The notes under the pieces are model-generated. The model saw nothing but the letters and a program-made list of their open reading frames with translations. It was not told the origin of the DNA and searched no databases. From contig CAVWFQ010000005.1 of NCBI GenBank assembly GCA_963754335.1, positions 1,054,001 to 1,118,000 on the forward strand: a DNA stretch of 64,000 nucleotides, written 5' to 3'. This document shows positions 1 through 10,197 of the stretch, piece by piece. Source of the DNA: JBBSDP01 sp963754335. Lineage in GTDB: Bacteria; Planctomycetota; Phycisphaerae; Tepidisphaerales; Tepidisphaeraceae. Positions within the stretch are counted from its first letter, which is position 1; every line of letters begins with the position of its first letter. Made by a program: the position numbers and the translations under genes.

Positions 1-3000
1 GTCGCGGAAGTAAACAATGATTTGGGCCAACTTGGCCGTATTCGCCTGATCCACCATGTCTGAACCCGCCTGCAAAACCAGCGGGAGGCTCGCGAGAACT
101 CTCCAGGAGGCGGTGTTGATGTTAATCAGCCCGTTCACCGGAATGGTGTCTTCGGTGGAATTGGCGGGTACGTTTGCGGAGGAGTTGTTGGCGATTTTCG
201 GGTTGGCGTTGGCCACCGGGATTACGCTGTTCGTGTAGCCGTTGGCAGGACCGGTCGTAATGTAATTGGCGCCGTTCCAGTAGACGTAGCGCTGCGGGTC
301 CACTTCAGGAAAATAGTCTTCCTGCGGCGATTCGACCGTCAGATAATCGAAAAGTTGCGCTGCCCAGTGATAGCGCCAGAGCGAATTAGTTCCCGTGTTA
401 TTTGCCGGCGCATAATCGTTGGGCGTTGGGTTGGGGGCCACCGGCGTCGGAGTCAGGTCCGAGATGGGAGAAGCATTGATCGGACAGAAACGACCGACGT
501 TTTCCCCCTGCAGTCCATCCCCGTCGTCGGCGAAGGCGGCGTCCATCGTCACGGAATTCATTTCGACCAGACCGATGGGGTTCTGGGCAGTCGGCGTCGT
601 GGTGAGGATATAGGCCCCGATATACGGGACCTGAAGGAGGTCTCCATTGCGCGGAAAACCGCCGTATGGGTAATCGTCGACGGCGCTCCATAATTTGTAG
701 GGGCCGCCAAAATCGGTATTGGCGATCTGGAGGGCAAATTCGCGGAACGGAGTGGCCAGGGGCCCGGCAACTGTATCTCCAGCTCCGCCGTCGGCGGCGC
801 CGAGGCTCGCAAAATTGGTTATCACCGAGCTCGCCTGGACCAGTGTCCCGGTCTGCCGCGGCGCGTTGGCGGCAACGGTCGGTGGACCCGAGGCCGTGCC
901 CATGCTCGAAGCCGTCACGGGCATGCTTGCGTTCCCGGGCACGTACTGACCCGGATAGACGAAGTGCCACGCCTTTCCCGCGGCGGCCGAATCATTGGGT
1001 CGGATGTAATGCCAGACGGCGTAGGTGGGGCTCGCCGCCGGCGCAATAAGTCCCGTGAAATCGTACGAGTCAACCGGGACGAGCGTGAGCGGATTTAGCG
1101 CGGATTCCAGAGGGTAATCACGGGAGGAATCGCCCAGGTCATTGTAATTCGATCCGTTCGTCGCAGTCGTCGGGCTCTGCGCGGCGTTGCTACATGACGT
1201 CAGCGGAAAGCTGGGCTTCAGGATATTTGATCCCGATGCCTGGCGGGGCCGCAACAGGACCAGTTCGTTATTGAACGCATTGGTCAAGGTCGGCACGACC
1301 GTCGGGGTCCCGGTGATGGCGCCCGTGGCCGAACCTGGGATCGCCAGGCTGCTGACGATGACCGCATATCCCTGCGCCGGAATCGTCGGCGCGGTTGCGG
1401 CGGTGAAGGTGACGAGCGGCGTGACCGCGCCGACCGATGTTCCGGTTCGTGCAATCGTTGCAAGCTGCCAGTTCGTGAGAGTCACGTTCCACTGGAATGG
1501 ATTGTAAAGCTCCACCGCGATGTACTGATTTTGTGCGTCGGCGTAGACCTCGGTGATGTAGGGATTGGCTGCGCCACTGAAAACCGTGGCGTTGTAGACC
1601 GGCGATGTTCCGTCGGAATTGATGATGATGTTGCGGCTCTTCACGTCGCCGAAGCCGGTAAAGATCTGACCGTCACTCGCGCGCAGGCCGATCGTATTGA
1701 TGGCCGCCAGGCTCGCCCGGAGCTGAAGCATCTGGCGGGGGGTCAGAGCGCTTGCCGTTGCGCCGGTGGTCCGAACGGCATTGCGGAACATCATGGTGTC
1801 CGCCCCCACCGGCACGCCGGCGGCGTTCGCGTTGGCATTGCTGAGGGATTTATCCCACATCACGCTCCAATAGGCGGCCCAGAGTTCTGCGAATGAAGCG
1901 GTATTCGCTGACGCCTTGGTTGGAGCATTGGACCAGGGTTCCGCGACCCAGGCCGTGTTGCCCAGTAAGGACGTAGGATCGACTGTCGTCACGCCGGGAT
2001 TGCCCGGTAGCGGCGCATTGATACAGACGTAGGCGTGTGAATTGGCGTCGGTGACCCAGTCCCCGAAGTTATAAGTCATCGTTGCCGACCACATGTTGGT
2101 CGTAGCGGCCGCGGCTGGCTTCCACGTAAACTTGTTCGGCACAAAGTTCGTCACGCCGCTGCGCGCCGTCAGCAGCGCCCGGATGGGCAGGGTATTGGTG
2201 GTCGGAATGACCGGGTAATTGAAATTGCTGTTGAACCAGGTCATCGCGTTGGTGAACGGGGTTGACTGGTACTGGCCGGTATCACCCCCCGGGTTGCTGC
2301 AGTAGACGGAGGTGGGAAGGTACCGTTCGAGGACCGAAGGACTTGCCAGATGGGTTGAAACCGACGGATCGCGCAGAATGAATTTTCGCGCCATCAGCGC
2401 CCCTTCGCTGGGGGGAAGTGCCAGATATTGAACGGTTGGGTTGCCGGAACTTGATAGTTGCGCCCATCCCGGATTATCGAGTCTTCTCCCGAGCTGGAGC
2501 CATTCATTCACCCAGGTGTTCGAATACTCAAAATCAGTTCGCACGTTATGTAACGCAAGATCATCGACGGGTTTGACGGTCGGTTTTATTGCGCCAACCG
2601 CCTTTGGCGCATATCCAGTTCGATATCCAACGCTCAGATCAAACCCTTCGGCGGGCACGACCAGAAGCGTGTTGAGATCGATCTGCGTTGGGACGAACGC
2701 TGATTTGAGTTGAAAGGTGCTCGTGTCCGGCCAGCTCATCGCCACCGACGCGTTGACGGCGGCGGCGTTGTCGACGATGCGGACGCCGGCGTAATAGGTC
2801 ACGCCGTTAATCTCTCCCACCGGAAGACGGTAGAGCCCGGTGTCGGCGACGCCGTCGCCGTCGGCATCGGCGGCCAGATAGGTCGCCGCGGGCCGCGGAA
2901 CCGTGGGATCTCCCGGATCGAAAAGGGCGGGATAGAGAACCGAGGTGCTTCCGCTGGGAACGGCCAGATAAGTCGGCTGAAGGTTTGTGCGGACCGTGTA

Positions 3001-3571
3001 GGTCACCGGATTCCCATTGACGTAAGGGGACTCAAACTGCCAGGCGTTTCCAGTCGGGGGGCGCTGACAAACGCCCAGAGCGCGGGATTGGCTGCGCTGG
3101 CGGCAGTGCTCGCGTTGTTCGTCCAGGGGATATTCGCGACGTTCTGCATCGCCTGGGTGACCGGGAGCCGGTCACCCAGCCACGGCTGGGCCGCGACATA
3201 GGTATTCGTCGAATAATTGTAGGCGCTGCCGGTGCCGGTACTGGGCGTGTAAGTTGAGTTGCGCCTGCGGACCGGAAGCGGACCTGGGCCGGCAACAGGC
3301 CACTGGCGTTTTGATCGTACAGGTCTTCAACCAGCCTGCCATCCACCATGTTGATGACGCCTTGCACGAGCAGGTCGATCTCGGTGTTGAAGGCGTTCTG
3401 CTGCGCCGAATAGCGATCGGTCTGGGCGGTGGTGATATAAGCCGTTCCGATCAGCGCCATCAACACGAGCAACGCCACCACCATGATGAGGACCGAGCCG
3501 GGCCGGGCGCGATGGAATCGACGCTGCATCCGGTCGAGAGCGCGACGATAGATTGAACGGTTGCTGGTCAT
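1..3571 (-). CDS. PulK/GspK-like pilus-associated protein, partial at left edge
   Basis: Last visible gene of the pseudopilin operon; it runs off the left edge, so at least 1,190 residues are encoded, far more than the roughly 300 of a usual GspK. The start at 3571 follows a GAGGGAAAA ribosome site. Residues 1-25 are basic and then comes a single hydrophobic segment (GSVLIMVVALLVLMALIG), as in PilX/GspK proteins. Near the edge the text GLININTASWRVLASLP recalls the INxNTA helix-hairpin segment of GspK proteins. The frame breaks twice, near 3240-3285 and at the G run 3056-3061; restoring one base at each place gives one continuous reading frame. The middle is rich in Asn, Thr, Ser and Pro and unrecognised. 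GspK caps the pseudopilus tip in type II secretion; that role here is inference. Confidence 0.6.
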
Positions 3572-3582
3572 CTTGTTTTCCC

Positions 3583-3675
3583 TCGTAGGGTGGGCTCGGC
3601 TCACCTCTTCGACCGATCTGGCTCTCGCTTCGAGCGTCGGTTCACGTTCTCGTGGTCGCCGCGGCGACCCTACTT
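3583..3675. repeat. ~90 bp inverted-repeat element, GTAGGGTGGGCTCGGC family
   Basis: Lies between the PulK-like gene and the preceding pseudopilin. It opens with GTAGGGTGGGCTCGGC and closes with GGCGACCCTAC, so the ends are inverted. A related element fills 11533-11605 between pseudopilin 1 and gspF, and pieces occur at 29725-29745 and 36595-36655. Probably a REP-like intergenic palindrome; no coding content. Confidence 0.5.
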
Positions 3676-5382
3676 TGTCAGATCGATGACATATTCAAAG
3701 AATTGCGGACTGGCTAACCTGCCATTCGGATCGTCCAGCGCGATCGTGATGCGAATCATTTTGGGGAGCGGGTCGGATGTTTCCGGTCCCCATGAGCAGA
3801 CATATTGCTGATAACTGAGAGCAGCGCCCTGGCCCGCGTAGTTTGCCGACTGCGCGAATCCCAGTGCGCGTTCACAGGAGACGAACGGAGTGGGTGGCGT
3901 GGGGCGAAGATCGCGGAGTGGAACCACATCGTTCAGATCGATTCTTCCATCACCGTTTGTATCGCGAGGGAATCCATACCAGCGGACCTTCTTTTGTCCG
4001 GTCACGCTGTCGACGACGAAGTCGATCGTGTTGTCGGGAGCGTAGATTGGAGTGTTGGTCGCCTGGTCGATCACTTCCGCACCAGTCGTCGGGTCTTGAG
4101 TCAGGTAATCCCCAGCGAACTCCACGATGAAATGAGCACAGCTTCGAATGAAAATCGGCGTGGCGGTCGCCACCGCGCTGCTCGAGAGCGGCTTGGCCGC
4201 GAAGGGATTCGCGGCGTATCGCAGTATGTTGTAGGTGGCGGTGCTGGTCGGAGGAATCGTTATGGGCTCGGTCGGATTATACCAGATCATCTGATCACGG
4301 AAGACCGTCGGGCCTGCGGCGGCCGCTTGCTCCAGCGATAAGAACGATGCCGTCGTCCCGCTCAGTATTGTGTTGACGATGTCATACCGCGAGTAGTAGA
4401 TGTGATAGACGTTGTCGCTTGACATGGCATCCCAGCCGAATGGATTGCCGGTGGTGGCGCCGGGCTGAATATAGACATCCGGCGTCGCCGGACTGGGCGA
4501 TGGAACCATCAGCATCGCCACGCGTCCCAGGATCCAATCGCTGGCAAAGAAATTGTTGTCGTTGACCTGGCCCGGGCTCGATGGCCCTCCGGGCGGAAAC
4601 GGCGGGTTGGCGTCGCTGAGGGGAGTGGCGGTCTTTAATGCCGCGTTATTTGGAATCATCACGTGGCCGTACACGATGAACGCCTGACTGCTGGTCGTGG
4701 GAGAGACGTATTGGCCGTCGTTGGCGGTCTGCCGCGTATAGGTGTTGCCCTGGGCCAGAAATCCCAGCACGTCCTGCCGGTGAGATCGGTCATTTACGGC
4801 CGTCGCATCGACGGTGGTCCCGTCATTGAGCGTCTGCGGCTGTGTACTGTTGTTATTGCTTTGCTGGTCAGCGGCATTTCGGAAGGCGTAGATATTCGAT
4901 GAGGCGATATAAAACGCCGGCGACGAATTGGCGTTCGGCGTGTTCGTCACGGCGTTCTGAAGATCGGCGTAAATAATGGTGTGAGCCGTCCGGTCGTCGC
5001 GCGAGATCGTCGAGAGCGCCTGTCCGGCGCCGACGGTCTGGGAGCTGATCTGGAAGACCTTGTTGATGCCGACGATCAGGAGCAACGCCAGGGCAACCGA
5101 AATCATCAGTTCGACAAGGGTGAAACCCTTTCTCATTGAAGGAGGGTAGACATTCTTGTCTGCCGCGGAACGGCGAGTGGAGGCGTACTCGCCTTCCGAG
5201 TCGGTCCGCACTTGCGCAAGACCCTCGGAGTTGCGCGTCCCCTCGGCGGGCGAATACGCCCGCACTCGCGGACGCGTGACAGACAGGAATGTCTGTCCCA
5301 CCTCAGACAGGGATGTCTTTCTCTCGACAGACAGGAATGTCTGTCCTCCTGTTGAATCAATTTGGCGGTTCCACTTGAACAT
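3670..5382 (-). CDS. Pseudopilin 7, prepilin-type methylation motif protein with REP-derived leader
   Basis: About 570 residues. The type IV pilin signature MRKGFTLVELMISVALALLL sits at residue 83 rather than near the N-terminus. The start at 5382 (MFKWNRQ) has a good GAGG site five bases upstream and lies 17 bases past the end of the previous gene. Residues 11-81 are a translation of the REP array at 5141-5350 (text such as GGQTFLSV and DKNVYPPS). An alternative start at 5136 would give a normal short leader but has no ribosome site. After the helix comes a long Thr/Asn/Pro-rich region with a dockerin-like DTNGDGRIDLNDV segment near residue 480. Probably an oversized minor pseudopilin (PulJ/GspJ-like); substrate unknown. 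Confidence 0.7.
   Translation of the reverse strand: MFKWNRQIDSTGGQTFLSVERKTSLSEVGQTFLSVTRPRVRAYSPAEGTRNSEGLAQVRTDSEGEYASTRRSAADKNVYPPSMRKGFTLVELMISVALALLLIVGINKVFQISSQTVGAGQALSTISRDDRTAHTIIYADLQNAVTNTPNANSSPAFYIASSNIYAFRNAADQQSNNNSTQPQTLNDGTTVDATAVNDRSHRQDVLGFLAQGNTYTRQTANDGQYVSPTTSSQAFIVYGHVMIPNNAALKTATPLSDANPPFPPGGPSSPGQVNDNNFFASDWILGRVAMLMVPSPSPATPDVYIQPGATTGNPFGWDAMSSDNVYHIYYSRYDIVNTILSGTTASFLSLEQAAAAGPTVFRDQMIWYNPTEPITIPPTSTATYNILRYAANPFAAKPLSSSAVATATPIFIRSCAHFIVEFAGDYLTQDPTTGAEVIDQATNTPIYAPDNTIDFVVDSVTGQKKVRWYGFPRDTNGDGRIDLNDVVPLRDLRPTPPTPFVSCERALGFAQSANYAGQGAALSYQQYVCSWGPETSDPLPKMIRITIALDDPNGRLASPQFFEYVIDLTK
5141..5350. repeat. REP hairpin cluster A (GACAGAC...GTCTGTC)
   Basis: Four hairpins of the family GACAGACAttccTGTCTGTC: a degenerate one at 5147-5163, a perfect one at 5278-5297, a degenerate one at 5303-5321 and a perfect one at 5326-5345 followed by CCTCCT. 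Between the outer hairpins lies the same GC-rich filler with inner palindromes (for example GCGGGCGAATACGCCCGC) that is found in clusters B, C, the RAYT array and 45830-46017. The cluster lies inside the 5' end of pseudopilin 7 and stays open in frame. Confidence 0.85.
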
Positions 5383-5398
5383 CAATTCCTCAGTTCCG

Positions 5399-6394
5399 CT
5401 ACTTGACGGTGACAAACGTGGTGTAGACGGCGATGTCCTGGGACGGGCCGCTGTAGGTCAGATCGGCCGGCGGCGAGCCGGTCGGATCGGTGTAGCCGCG
5501 GCCGACAACAAGCACATGGACCGCGGCGCCGACCGGCTTATAGATCGAGCCGTACATGTCGTTTCCGGGAGCGAGTTCCCACGTGAGTTGCGGCGAGGCG
5601 ATCGGAGCTACGGGATTTCCAACGCGATAGACCCACCCATTTGCGTTACCTGCGTACTTGGCCTCGTTCGACGTGTCATTGGCGACCACGACAAACGTTC
5701 CCTCCGCGACGGCCGACGTGTAGTCCGTGCCATCCGCGGCGAACGCAATTGTATCGGGGCTCGCGGGCATGTTCGCGGTGAAGGTGGCCATCACCGGGCG
5801 CGCCTGCAATGTGGGCGGACTGGGAACCGGGGGAAGCGTGGTCGCATCGACGGCGGCGGTGTATAGCGTGCGGTTGCGATTCTGTACGCCAATGACAATC
5901 ACCTGAGCATACGGAGAGGCCGTACCAGTGACGGTGTCAACATCGCGCTTGTACATCGGGACCCAGGCGTAGCGCGGATCAGACGGTACGATCAGATTTC
6001 CCTGAAGCGCGCTCCAGAATCTGGTGGTGCCGCCCCCGGTGGGCCCGTCCTGGTAGACGACCGTTCCCGGACCGGGCGTGGCGGTCGTCGCGGGCATTAC
6101 CGGCGGCGCCGTCGGATCGCTGGCGATCTTCTCGAAATAGTCGACTCCTCCCTTGGCGATCGTCGAGGCGTTGGTTTCTTCCGAGGTAGCCTTCGTCTGT
6201 TTGATGGCGACCGGGAAGATCGCCGCGATCATGATGAAACCGATTCCCAGCACCATCACCGCGAAGAGAATTTCCGTGAAGGAAAACCCGCGGCGGCGCT
6301 TCACGCCGGGTCCTGTGGGCCCGGCGTGACCGAAGAGGCCACGGGTTGGAAACCCGTGCCACGATGAACGATTAAGAACCATCTTCGTTTCCAT
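5399..6394 (-). CDS. Pseudopilin 6, prepilin-type methylation motif protein
   Basis: 331 residues. The ATG at 6394 overlaps the stop of the preceding gene (TAATG) behind GGAGAG, implying translational coupling. The pilin helix KRRRGFSFTEILFAVMVLGI starts at residue 32, with the conserved Gly before the cleavage site and Glu at +5 (GFSFTE). Residues 10-32 are the translation of two back-to-back palindromes, 6301-6329 and 6340-6358, the latter being the GTGGCACGGGTTTCCAACCCGTG repeat. The C-terminal 270 residues are mostly beta-type sequence with no recognised motif. Likely a minor pseudopilin of the I/J type; exact position in the pseudopilus cannot be told. Confidence 0.75.
   Translation of the reverse strand: METKMVLNRSSWHGFPTRGLFGHAGPTGPGVKRRRGFSFTEILFAVMVLGIGFIMIAAIFPVAIKQTKATSEETNASTIAKGGVDYFEKIASDPTAPPVMPATTATPGPGTVVYQDGPTGGGTTRFWSALQGNLIVPSDPRYAWVPMYKRDVDTVTGTASPYAQVIVIGVQNRNRTLYTAAVDATTLPPVPSPPTLQARPVMATFTANMPASPDTIAFAADGTDYTSAVAEGTFVVVANDTSNEAKYAGNANGWVYRVGNPVAPIASPQLTWELAPGNDMYGSIYKPVGAAVHVLVVGRGYTDPTGSPPADLTYSGPSQDIAVYTTFVTVK
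6301..6362. repeat. Two adjacent palindromes within the pseudopilin 6 leader
   Basis: TCACGCCGG...CCGGCGTGA (6301-6329) is followed by the CACGGGTT/AACCCGTG palindrome (6340-6358) of the family also seen at 48415-48464 and 62903-62962. Both lie between the start codon and the prepilin cleavage motif of pseudopilin 6 and keep the frame open. Confidence 0.75.
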
Positions 6395-7439
6395 TACTCT
6401 CCGCGGATGATCGTTCCGTTGTAACGGGTGATGAGAATCGGGGTGGCGTACTTGTCGAGCCAGCCCTCCTCGGAACCTTCGCCGCTTCCACCGTTCCCGG
6501 TGCTAGTAGGCGCTCCATATGCGCCGTAACCAGTCACCGCCGGGTCCAGGCCGGTGTCGCCGTCGGTAAAGCCCTGGCTTTGGAACGTTTTTCGATCGTA
6601 GAGGACCAGTCCGACCTGGGTGGCGAGCAAGTTGTTGCCGCCGGTGGGGATGGGATAACCGGTCGGCCCCTTGCATGGGTAATCGGCCAGAATGGGCGTG
6701 GCGGGAAAACCGAGCAATGCCGCCATCGGCGTTGCCGCCGTGCCATTCGTGTTGAGTTTCAGCCCATAGGTCTTGCTGATGAGGCGCCCGTTGCCGTCGA
6801 AGAGAATCACGCCGCCGACTTTGACGTTGGAGGTAAGGACGGGGTTGAAGCCGAGATAGGCGTCGCTCAAATATGTCGTGTTTCCCGGGGCGACATTCGC
6901 ATTGATGAGCGTCTGCGCACGATGCCGTTGGGGAGGGGAAGATAATCGCGATCGGGGACGCAATCGAGGTAGATCAGGGGCGCGGGGTTGTTCGCATCGG
7001 GAACGTTCGGCGGCACCTCGCGGACGATCGCGGCGCAGACTCGATCGCTGGCCGGATCGATATAGAACATGATGCCGCGGGGTTCCTGGAGCCCCACGGC
7101 TTCTTCGCGTGCCCGGGTGATGAGTGCCGAGAGGGTGTTCTGCGCCGCCCCGACACTGCGCGTTCCGGTGATGGATTGAATCGCCGGGATCGCCAGCAGG
7201 ATCACGATGACGATGATCCCCATGACGATGAGCATTTCGACGAGGGTGAAAGCGGGGGACAGACATTCCTGTCTGTCACGCGCCCGCGAGTGCGGGCGTA
7301 CTCGCCCGCCGAGCGGACGCGGAAGATTGCGCACGAGGGACCCCGAGTGCGGACCGATTCGGGAGGCGGGTACGCCTCCACTCATCGTTCCGCGACAGAC
7401 AGGAATGTCTGTCCTCCTAATTGTTTCCGAATGATTCAT
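6394..7439 (-). CDS. Pseudopilin 5 (GspH-like), one frame break
   Basis: About 348 residues after restoring one base. The start at 7439 overlaps the previous stop (TGATG). The pilin helix AFTLVEMLIVMGIIVIVILL begins near residue 55, with Ala rather than Gly before the cleavage point. Residues 8-53 are read from REP cluster B (7254-7418). The helix is followed by LSALITRAREEAVGLQEPRGIMFYIDP, typical of GspH/FimT proteins, which hold a hydrophobic pilin helix and then a beta domain. The frame slips by one base near 6910-6930, at a C/G-rich stretch; downstream the protein resumes as AQTLINANVAPGNTTYLS and ends ITRYNGTIIRGE. Probably a minor pseudopilin; the break is likely a sequencing indel. 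Confidence 0.75.
7254..7418. repeat. REP hairpin pair cluster B within the pseudopilin 5 leader
   Basis: Two perfect hairpins in opposite orientation (7258-7277 GACAGACATTCC..., 7394-7413 GACAGACAGGAA...) form the ends of a 165 bp inverted unit with two inner palindromes (GCGGGCGTACTCGCCCGC and GGAGGCGGGTACGCCTCC). The unit lies between the coupled start codon of pseudopilin 5 and its FTLVE motif and is open in that frame. Confidence 0.9.
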
Positions 7440-8101
7440 CAGTTCTCGAACGAATAAACGTTGTCGTCGCCGTACTGGAAATTTCCGTCCTGGCCGGCGG
7501 AGGCCCAGAAGGGACGATCCTTGGGGCCCAAGGCGGGCAGTGTCTGGCTCTCGGAATACACGCCGCTGGAGCGGATCGTGTAGGTATTTCCATTGGTGTT
7601 GTTAGGGCCTTGCGTCAGCTGCACATGTTGCAGCCCGCCGCTCGGAACGAACATGATTGGATTGTTCCAGGCGTCAACAAATGCGGGCGGGCTCACGGGA
7701 TTGTTGTTGGCGTCTTTGTAGAGCGTTTTCGATGGAACCTGCGCGATCGCATCCTTGTTCTTCGGCGAGCGCATCAGTACTCCGATGACGGTCTGGGACA
7801 GAATTGGCGAACGACCTCCCTGCCCGGGGTTTACATCGCCGGGCTGCGCAATCGCGCTTCCAGTCGCATAGAGAGCTGGTCCATTCGGCGGAATGGGCCC
7901 CTCGACAAAATCCGGCCCGGCTTCGGCGTCGAGCTCGGCTTCCATGGACGCCAGATTGTGCAACGTGGTGCGCGTGGATCGAACGGCGATGGTGCGGTCG
8001 AGCTGGTTGTAGCCCACGACCGCCATCCCGACCAGCACCAGGATGATGCCGATCACGACCAATAGTTCGATAAGGGTAAATCCGCTTCGGCGTCGGTTCA
8101 C
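7439..8101 (-). CDS. Pseudopilin 4 (GspG-like)
   Basis: 220 residues from a GTG at 8101, chosen because GAAGGAG lies eight bases upstream and gives a normal short leader (MNRRR then GFTLIELLVVIG). A longer frame begins at 8212 but its extra residues are translated W-rich repeat. The cleavage motif RSG/FTLIE is canonical. Features seen in GspG-type proteins include the long N-terminal helix, a region of Asp/Asn-Pro turns and FVDAWNNPIMFVPSGG near the middle, the DPWGxPxxY-like segment of major pseudopilins. The C-terminus SAGQDGNFQYGDDNVYSFEN matches the terminal SxGxDG..gTxDDI loop of GspG, which binds calcium in known members. Probably a major-type pseudopilin. Confidence 0.8.
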   Translation of the reverse strand: MNRRRSGFTLIELLVVIGIILVLVGMAVVGYNQLDRTIAVRSTRTTLHNLASMEAELDAEAGPDFVEGPIPPNGPALYATGSAIAQPGDVNPGQGGRSPILSQTVIGVLMRSPKNKDAIAQVPSKTLYKDANNNPVSPPAFVDAWNNPIMFVPSGGLQHVQLTQGPNNTNGNTYTIRSSGVYSESQTLPALGPKDRPFWASAGQDGNFQYGDDNVYSFEN

Positions 8102-8149
8102 AACAGGCACTCCTTCGTCAGGCAATTCATTGTTCGCAATGTCCAGTGG

Positions 8150-8400
8150 CCGCCGGAGCGGCAAATTCCAAATCCCAAGCTCCAAAGCCAATCCCGGCGC
8201 ACCGGGACTCAACCTCCAAGGATGAAAACCCCAAACAGGGAGAATAAGGATGCGGCATGGAGCCTTTGTCTTGTTTGGGATTTTCTGCTTTGGTCATTGG
8301 AATTTTTTTGGGCTTTGGTACTTGGAATTGGGGATTTTCCCATCATTTGGGCTTTGGAGCCTGGGATTTGGAATTTTCCGCGCCGGCGTTTTCTTCATAA
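8150..8400. repeat. Degenerate TTTGGGATTTGGAATTT-type repeat tract
   Basis: Between pseudopilins 4 and 3 the plus strand has several imperfect copies of a 12-16 base motif such as GGGATTTGGAATTT and CTTGGAATTGGGGATTTT (8275-8385), with inverted pieces at 8165-8200. Translation in most frames gives Gly/Ile/Trp-rich text (LGIWNLEL type). The 3' 60 bases lie inside the C-terminus of pseudopilin 3, whose tail ENSKSQAPKPK comes from it. Confidence 0.55.
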
Positions 8401-8933
8401 CTGTACAAGTTGTCATCTTGCGTCAGGTACTGCCGATCGGGGCCGGCGGAGAAAAAAAACGGGTGATTATCGGGCGCCATGCCGATCAGGGGGTGCATGG
8501 CCGGCATGTAGACGATCGGCGATCCCCAGGGATCGCGCAGGGTGGCTTCGTTGTAGATCGAATCAGGGAGTCCGCCGAACGTTTCCGGCGTCACGCCCGC
8601 CTCGCCGCGGAGGATCGCCATGATCTGGCGATTGTTGATCGCCGCCGACCGCTGGAGGGCCTCTTCGCTGGCATCCAGATCAGGCATAAACGGCGTAACC
8701 TCGGGCAGCCCGTCGTTATGATGGGCGCGATAGAGGGCGAGGAGCCCGTCCATGTCGCGGAGCAGCCGCTTGGTCACTTCCACCGACGACGCGTTGCGAA
8801 CGTAACGCGCCAGGCTCACCATCAGGCCGAGCACAATGATGAGCGCGGCGACGGTCGTTAGCATTTCGAGAAGGGTGTAGCCGGGACGTCGTCTTGAGTT
8901 TTCACTTCGATGTTGGATGTTCGTCTTTCTCAA
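8343..8933 (-). CDS. Pseudopilin 3 (GspG-like)
   Basis: 196 residues. The N-terminus MRKTNIQHRSENSRRRPG/YTLLEMLTTVAALIIVLGL is a standard prepilin leader and helix with Gly at -1 and Glu at +5. The C-terminal half has the GspG-like DPWGSPIVYMP segment (about residue 135) and FFSAGPDRQYLTQDDNLYSYEEN, the calcium-loop-like end shared with pseudopilin 4. It is read before pseudopilin 4 in the same operon, with a gap of about 240 bases that holds only repeats. Together with pseudopilins 1, 2 and 4 it belongs to the same GspG-like subfamily. Secretion substrate unknown. Confidence 0.8.
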   Translation of the reverse strand: MRKTNIQHRSENSRRRPGYTLLEMLTTVAALIIVLGLMVSLARYVRNASSVEVTKRLLRDMDGLLALYRAHHNDGLPEVTPFMPDLDASEEALQRSAAINNRQIMAILRGEAGVTPETFGGLPDSIYNEATLRDPWGSPIVYMPAMHPLIGMAPDNHPFFFSAGPDRQYLTQDDNLYSYEENAGAENSKSQAPKPK

Positions 8934-9316
8934 TGTGCACAGGTACAGGGTTAAATGCGAATATTCGGCTCATGGGTTCAATTCGGTGCTTCAAATGTTT
9001 TTCGCATGCCGCCTAAATTCTTGGTGGCACGGGCGTCCCGCCCGTGCGGCGTGCAAACACGCTGGTTGTTCGCACTCGACCGAGGAAAATACAATCGCAG
9101 CGTTTTCGAATTCGAATAGGGAGAACGCTTCGCTCTTGCTGGATCGGCGGAGTACCGCCGATCGCCGTGGAGTACCACGGCGCACGGGCGAGACGCCCGT
9201 GCCACGAAAAAGCCGAAGCACCGTTTGGAATCCATGAACCGAACATTCAACATCGAACGACCTGTCCCGTGCGCCGGGATCCAACGTTGGAGGAAAAAAC
9301 GATACGGCACGAACGA
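8934..9316. repeat. Gene-free gap with a ~180 bp inverted element (GTGGCACGGGCGTCCCGCCCGTG ends)
   Basis: The element spans 9024-9205: GTGGCACGGGCG... at the left, the inverted ...CGCCCGTGCCAC at the right, and inner palindromes GGCGGAGTACCGCC and CGTGGAGTACCACG near 9150-9180. This is the repeat whose translations read GRDARAT/HGRPARA, frequent in PVC genomes. Other copies are at 34043-34103 and a fragment near 57577-57597. No gene is supported on either strand. Confidence 0.75.
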
Positions 9317-10196
9317 TCACTGGCTCAGGATCACATCGTCACAATTCGAAATATCAAACGGCGGCGCGGTCGCGGTTCCGATAAAATTTGGTCCGTATAA
9401 TTCGTCCGGTCCGGCTCCCCAGAGAATGTAACCGCCGACGAAATTCGCGGTTTCGTTACCATCAATCTTGCCGTCGGGGGTTGTATTGGCAGTTCCCGTG
9501 CCGGTGTCTCCGACCATCGTCTGCGCTCGCTGCAATCCGTAAGCGTCGCTGTTGTGAGAGAAAATATTTTGGGCGTTATTGGTGCTGACGTTGTCGGTGG
9601 CGTTGAACATGGGGATCGTCGAATTTCCGCCTGGCGTCCACGGCTGCATGTAAGCCGTCTGAGGCGATTGGCGCGATTGGCGGGGAAATAGAGATATGGG
9701 TGACCGTAGCGATCATTGATCGTTGAGGCCGTGTCATCGGTTCCGTTGCCGATGTTAAAGCGGCCGGCGGCGATGTATGCAACTTTGACGTCTCCTTGGC
9801 CGGTCGATGCTCCGCCGTTGGACGGCACGAAGGAACGAAGTCGGAAACCTGGGCCGTCAGCGCCATCCTGTGCATCAGGACCCGGCGCGAGCAGCGCCCA
9901 GCAGAGAATGACCGCGCCGGGATTTGCACATTGGCTGACGTGGGAAGAACATTGAGGCCGGTCGCTCCACCGGCCCCAGGCGCTGAATAATCGATCCGCG
10001 GATAATCCTTGAAATCCTGTCGATAGGCGTCCAGACCCGTGGCGATCGCCTGGAGGTCGGCGGCCATGCGGGTGCGGACGGCGTTCTTCCACGCCCGGTT
10101 CAACATCGGGACCGCGATGCCGATGAGCAGGACGATGATTCCGATTACAACGAGCATCTCCACGAGAGTAAAAGCACTTTGCCCTGAACTCTTCAT
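9317..10196 (-). CDS. Pseudopilin 2 (GspG-like), two frame breaks
   Basis: About 293 residues once two single bases are restored. The start at 10196 (MKSSGQSAFTLVEMLVVIG) gives a ten-residue leader with Ala before the cleavage point; an open frame extends further upstream to 10457 through REP cluster C. The frame slips near 9918 (a CCC run; adding one C restores IPGAVILCWALLAPG) and again near 9670-9690, after which it reads QTAYMQPWTPGGNS. It ends with WGAGPDELYGPN and DDVILSQ, the GspG-type C-terminal loop. DRYGHPYLYFP matches the DPWGxPxxY region. Both breaks are one-base losses, so an indel artefact is more likely than decay. Confidence 0.7.
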
Positions 10197-10197
10197 T

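Noticed and set aside
9044..9400. Open frames of about 110 codons on both strands around 9000-9400
   Set aside because: They are translations of the GTGGCACGGGCG repeat element (GRDARAT-type text), a common source of false hypothetical proteins.
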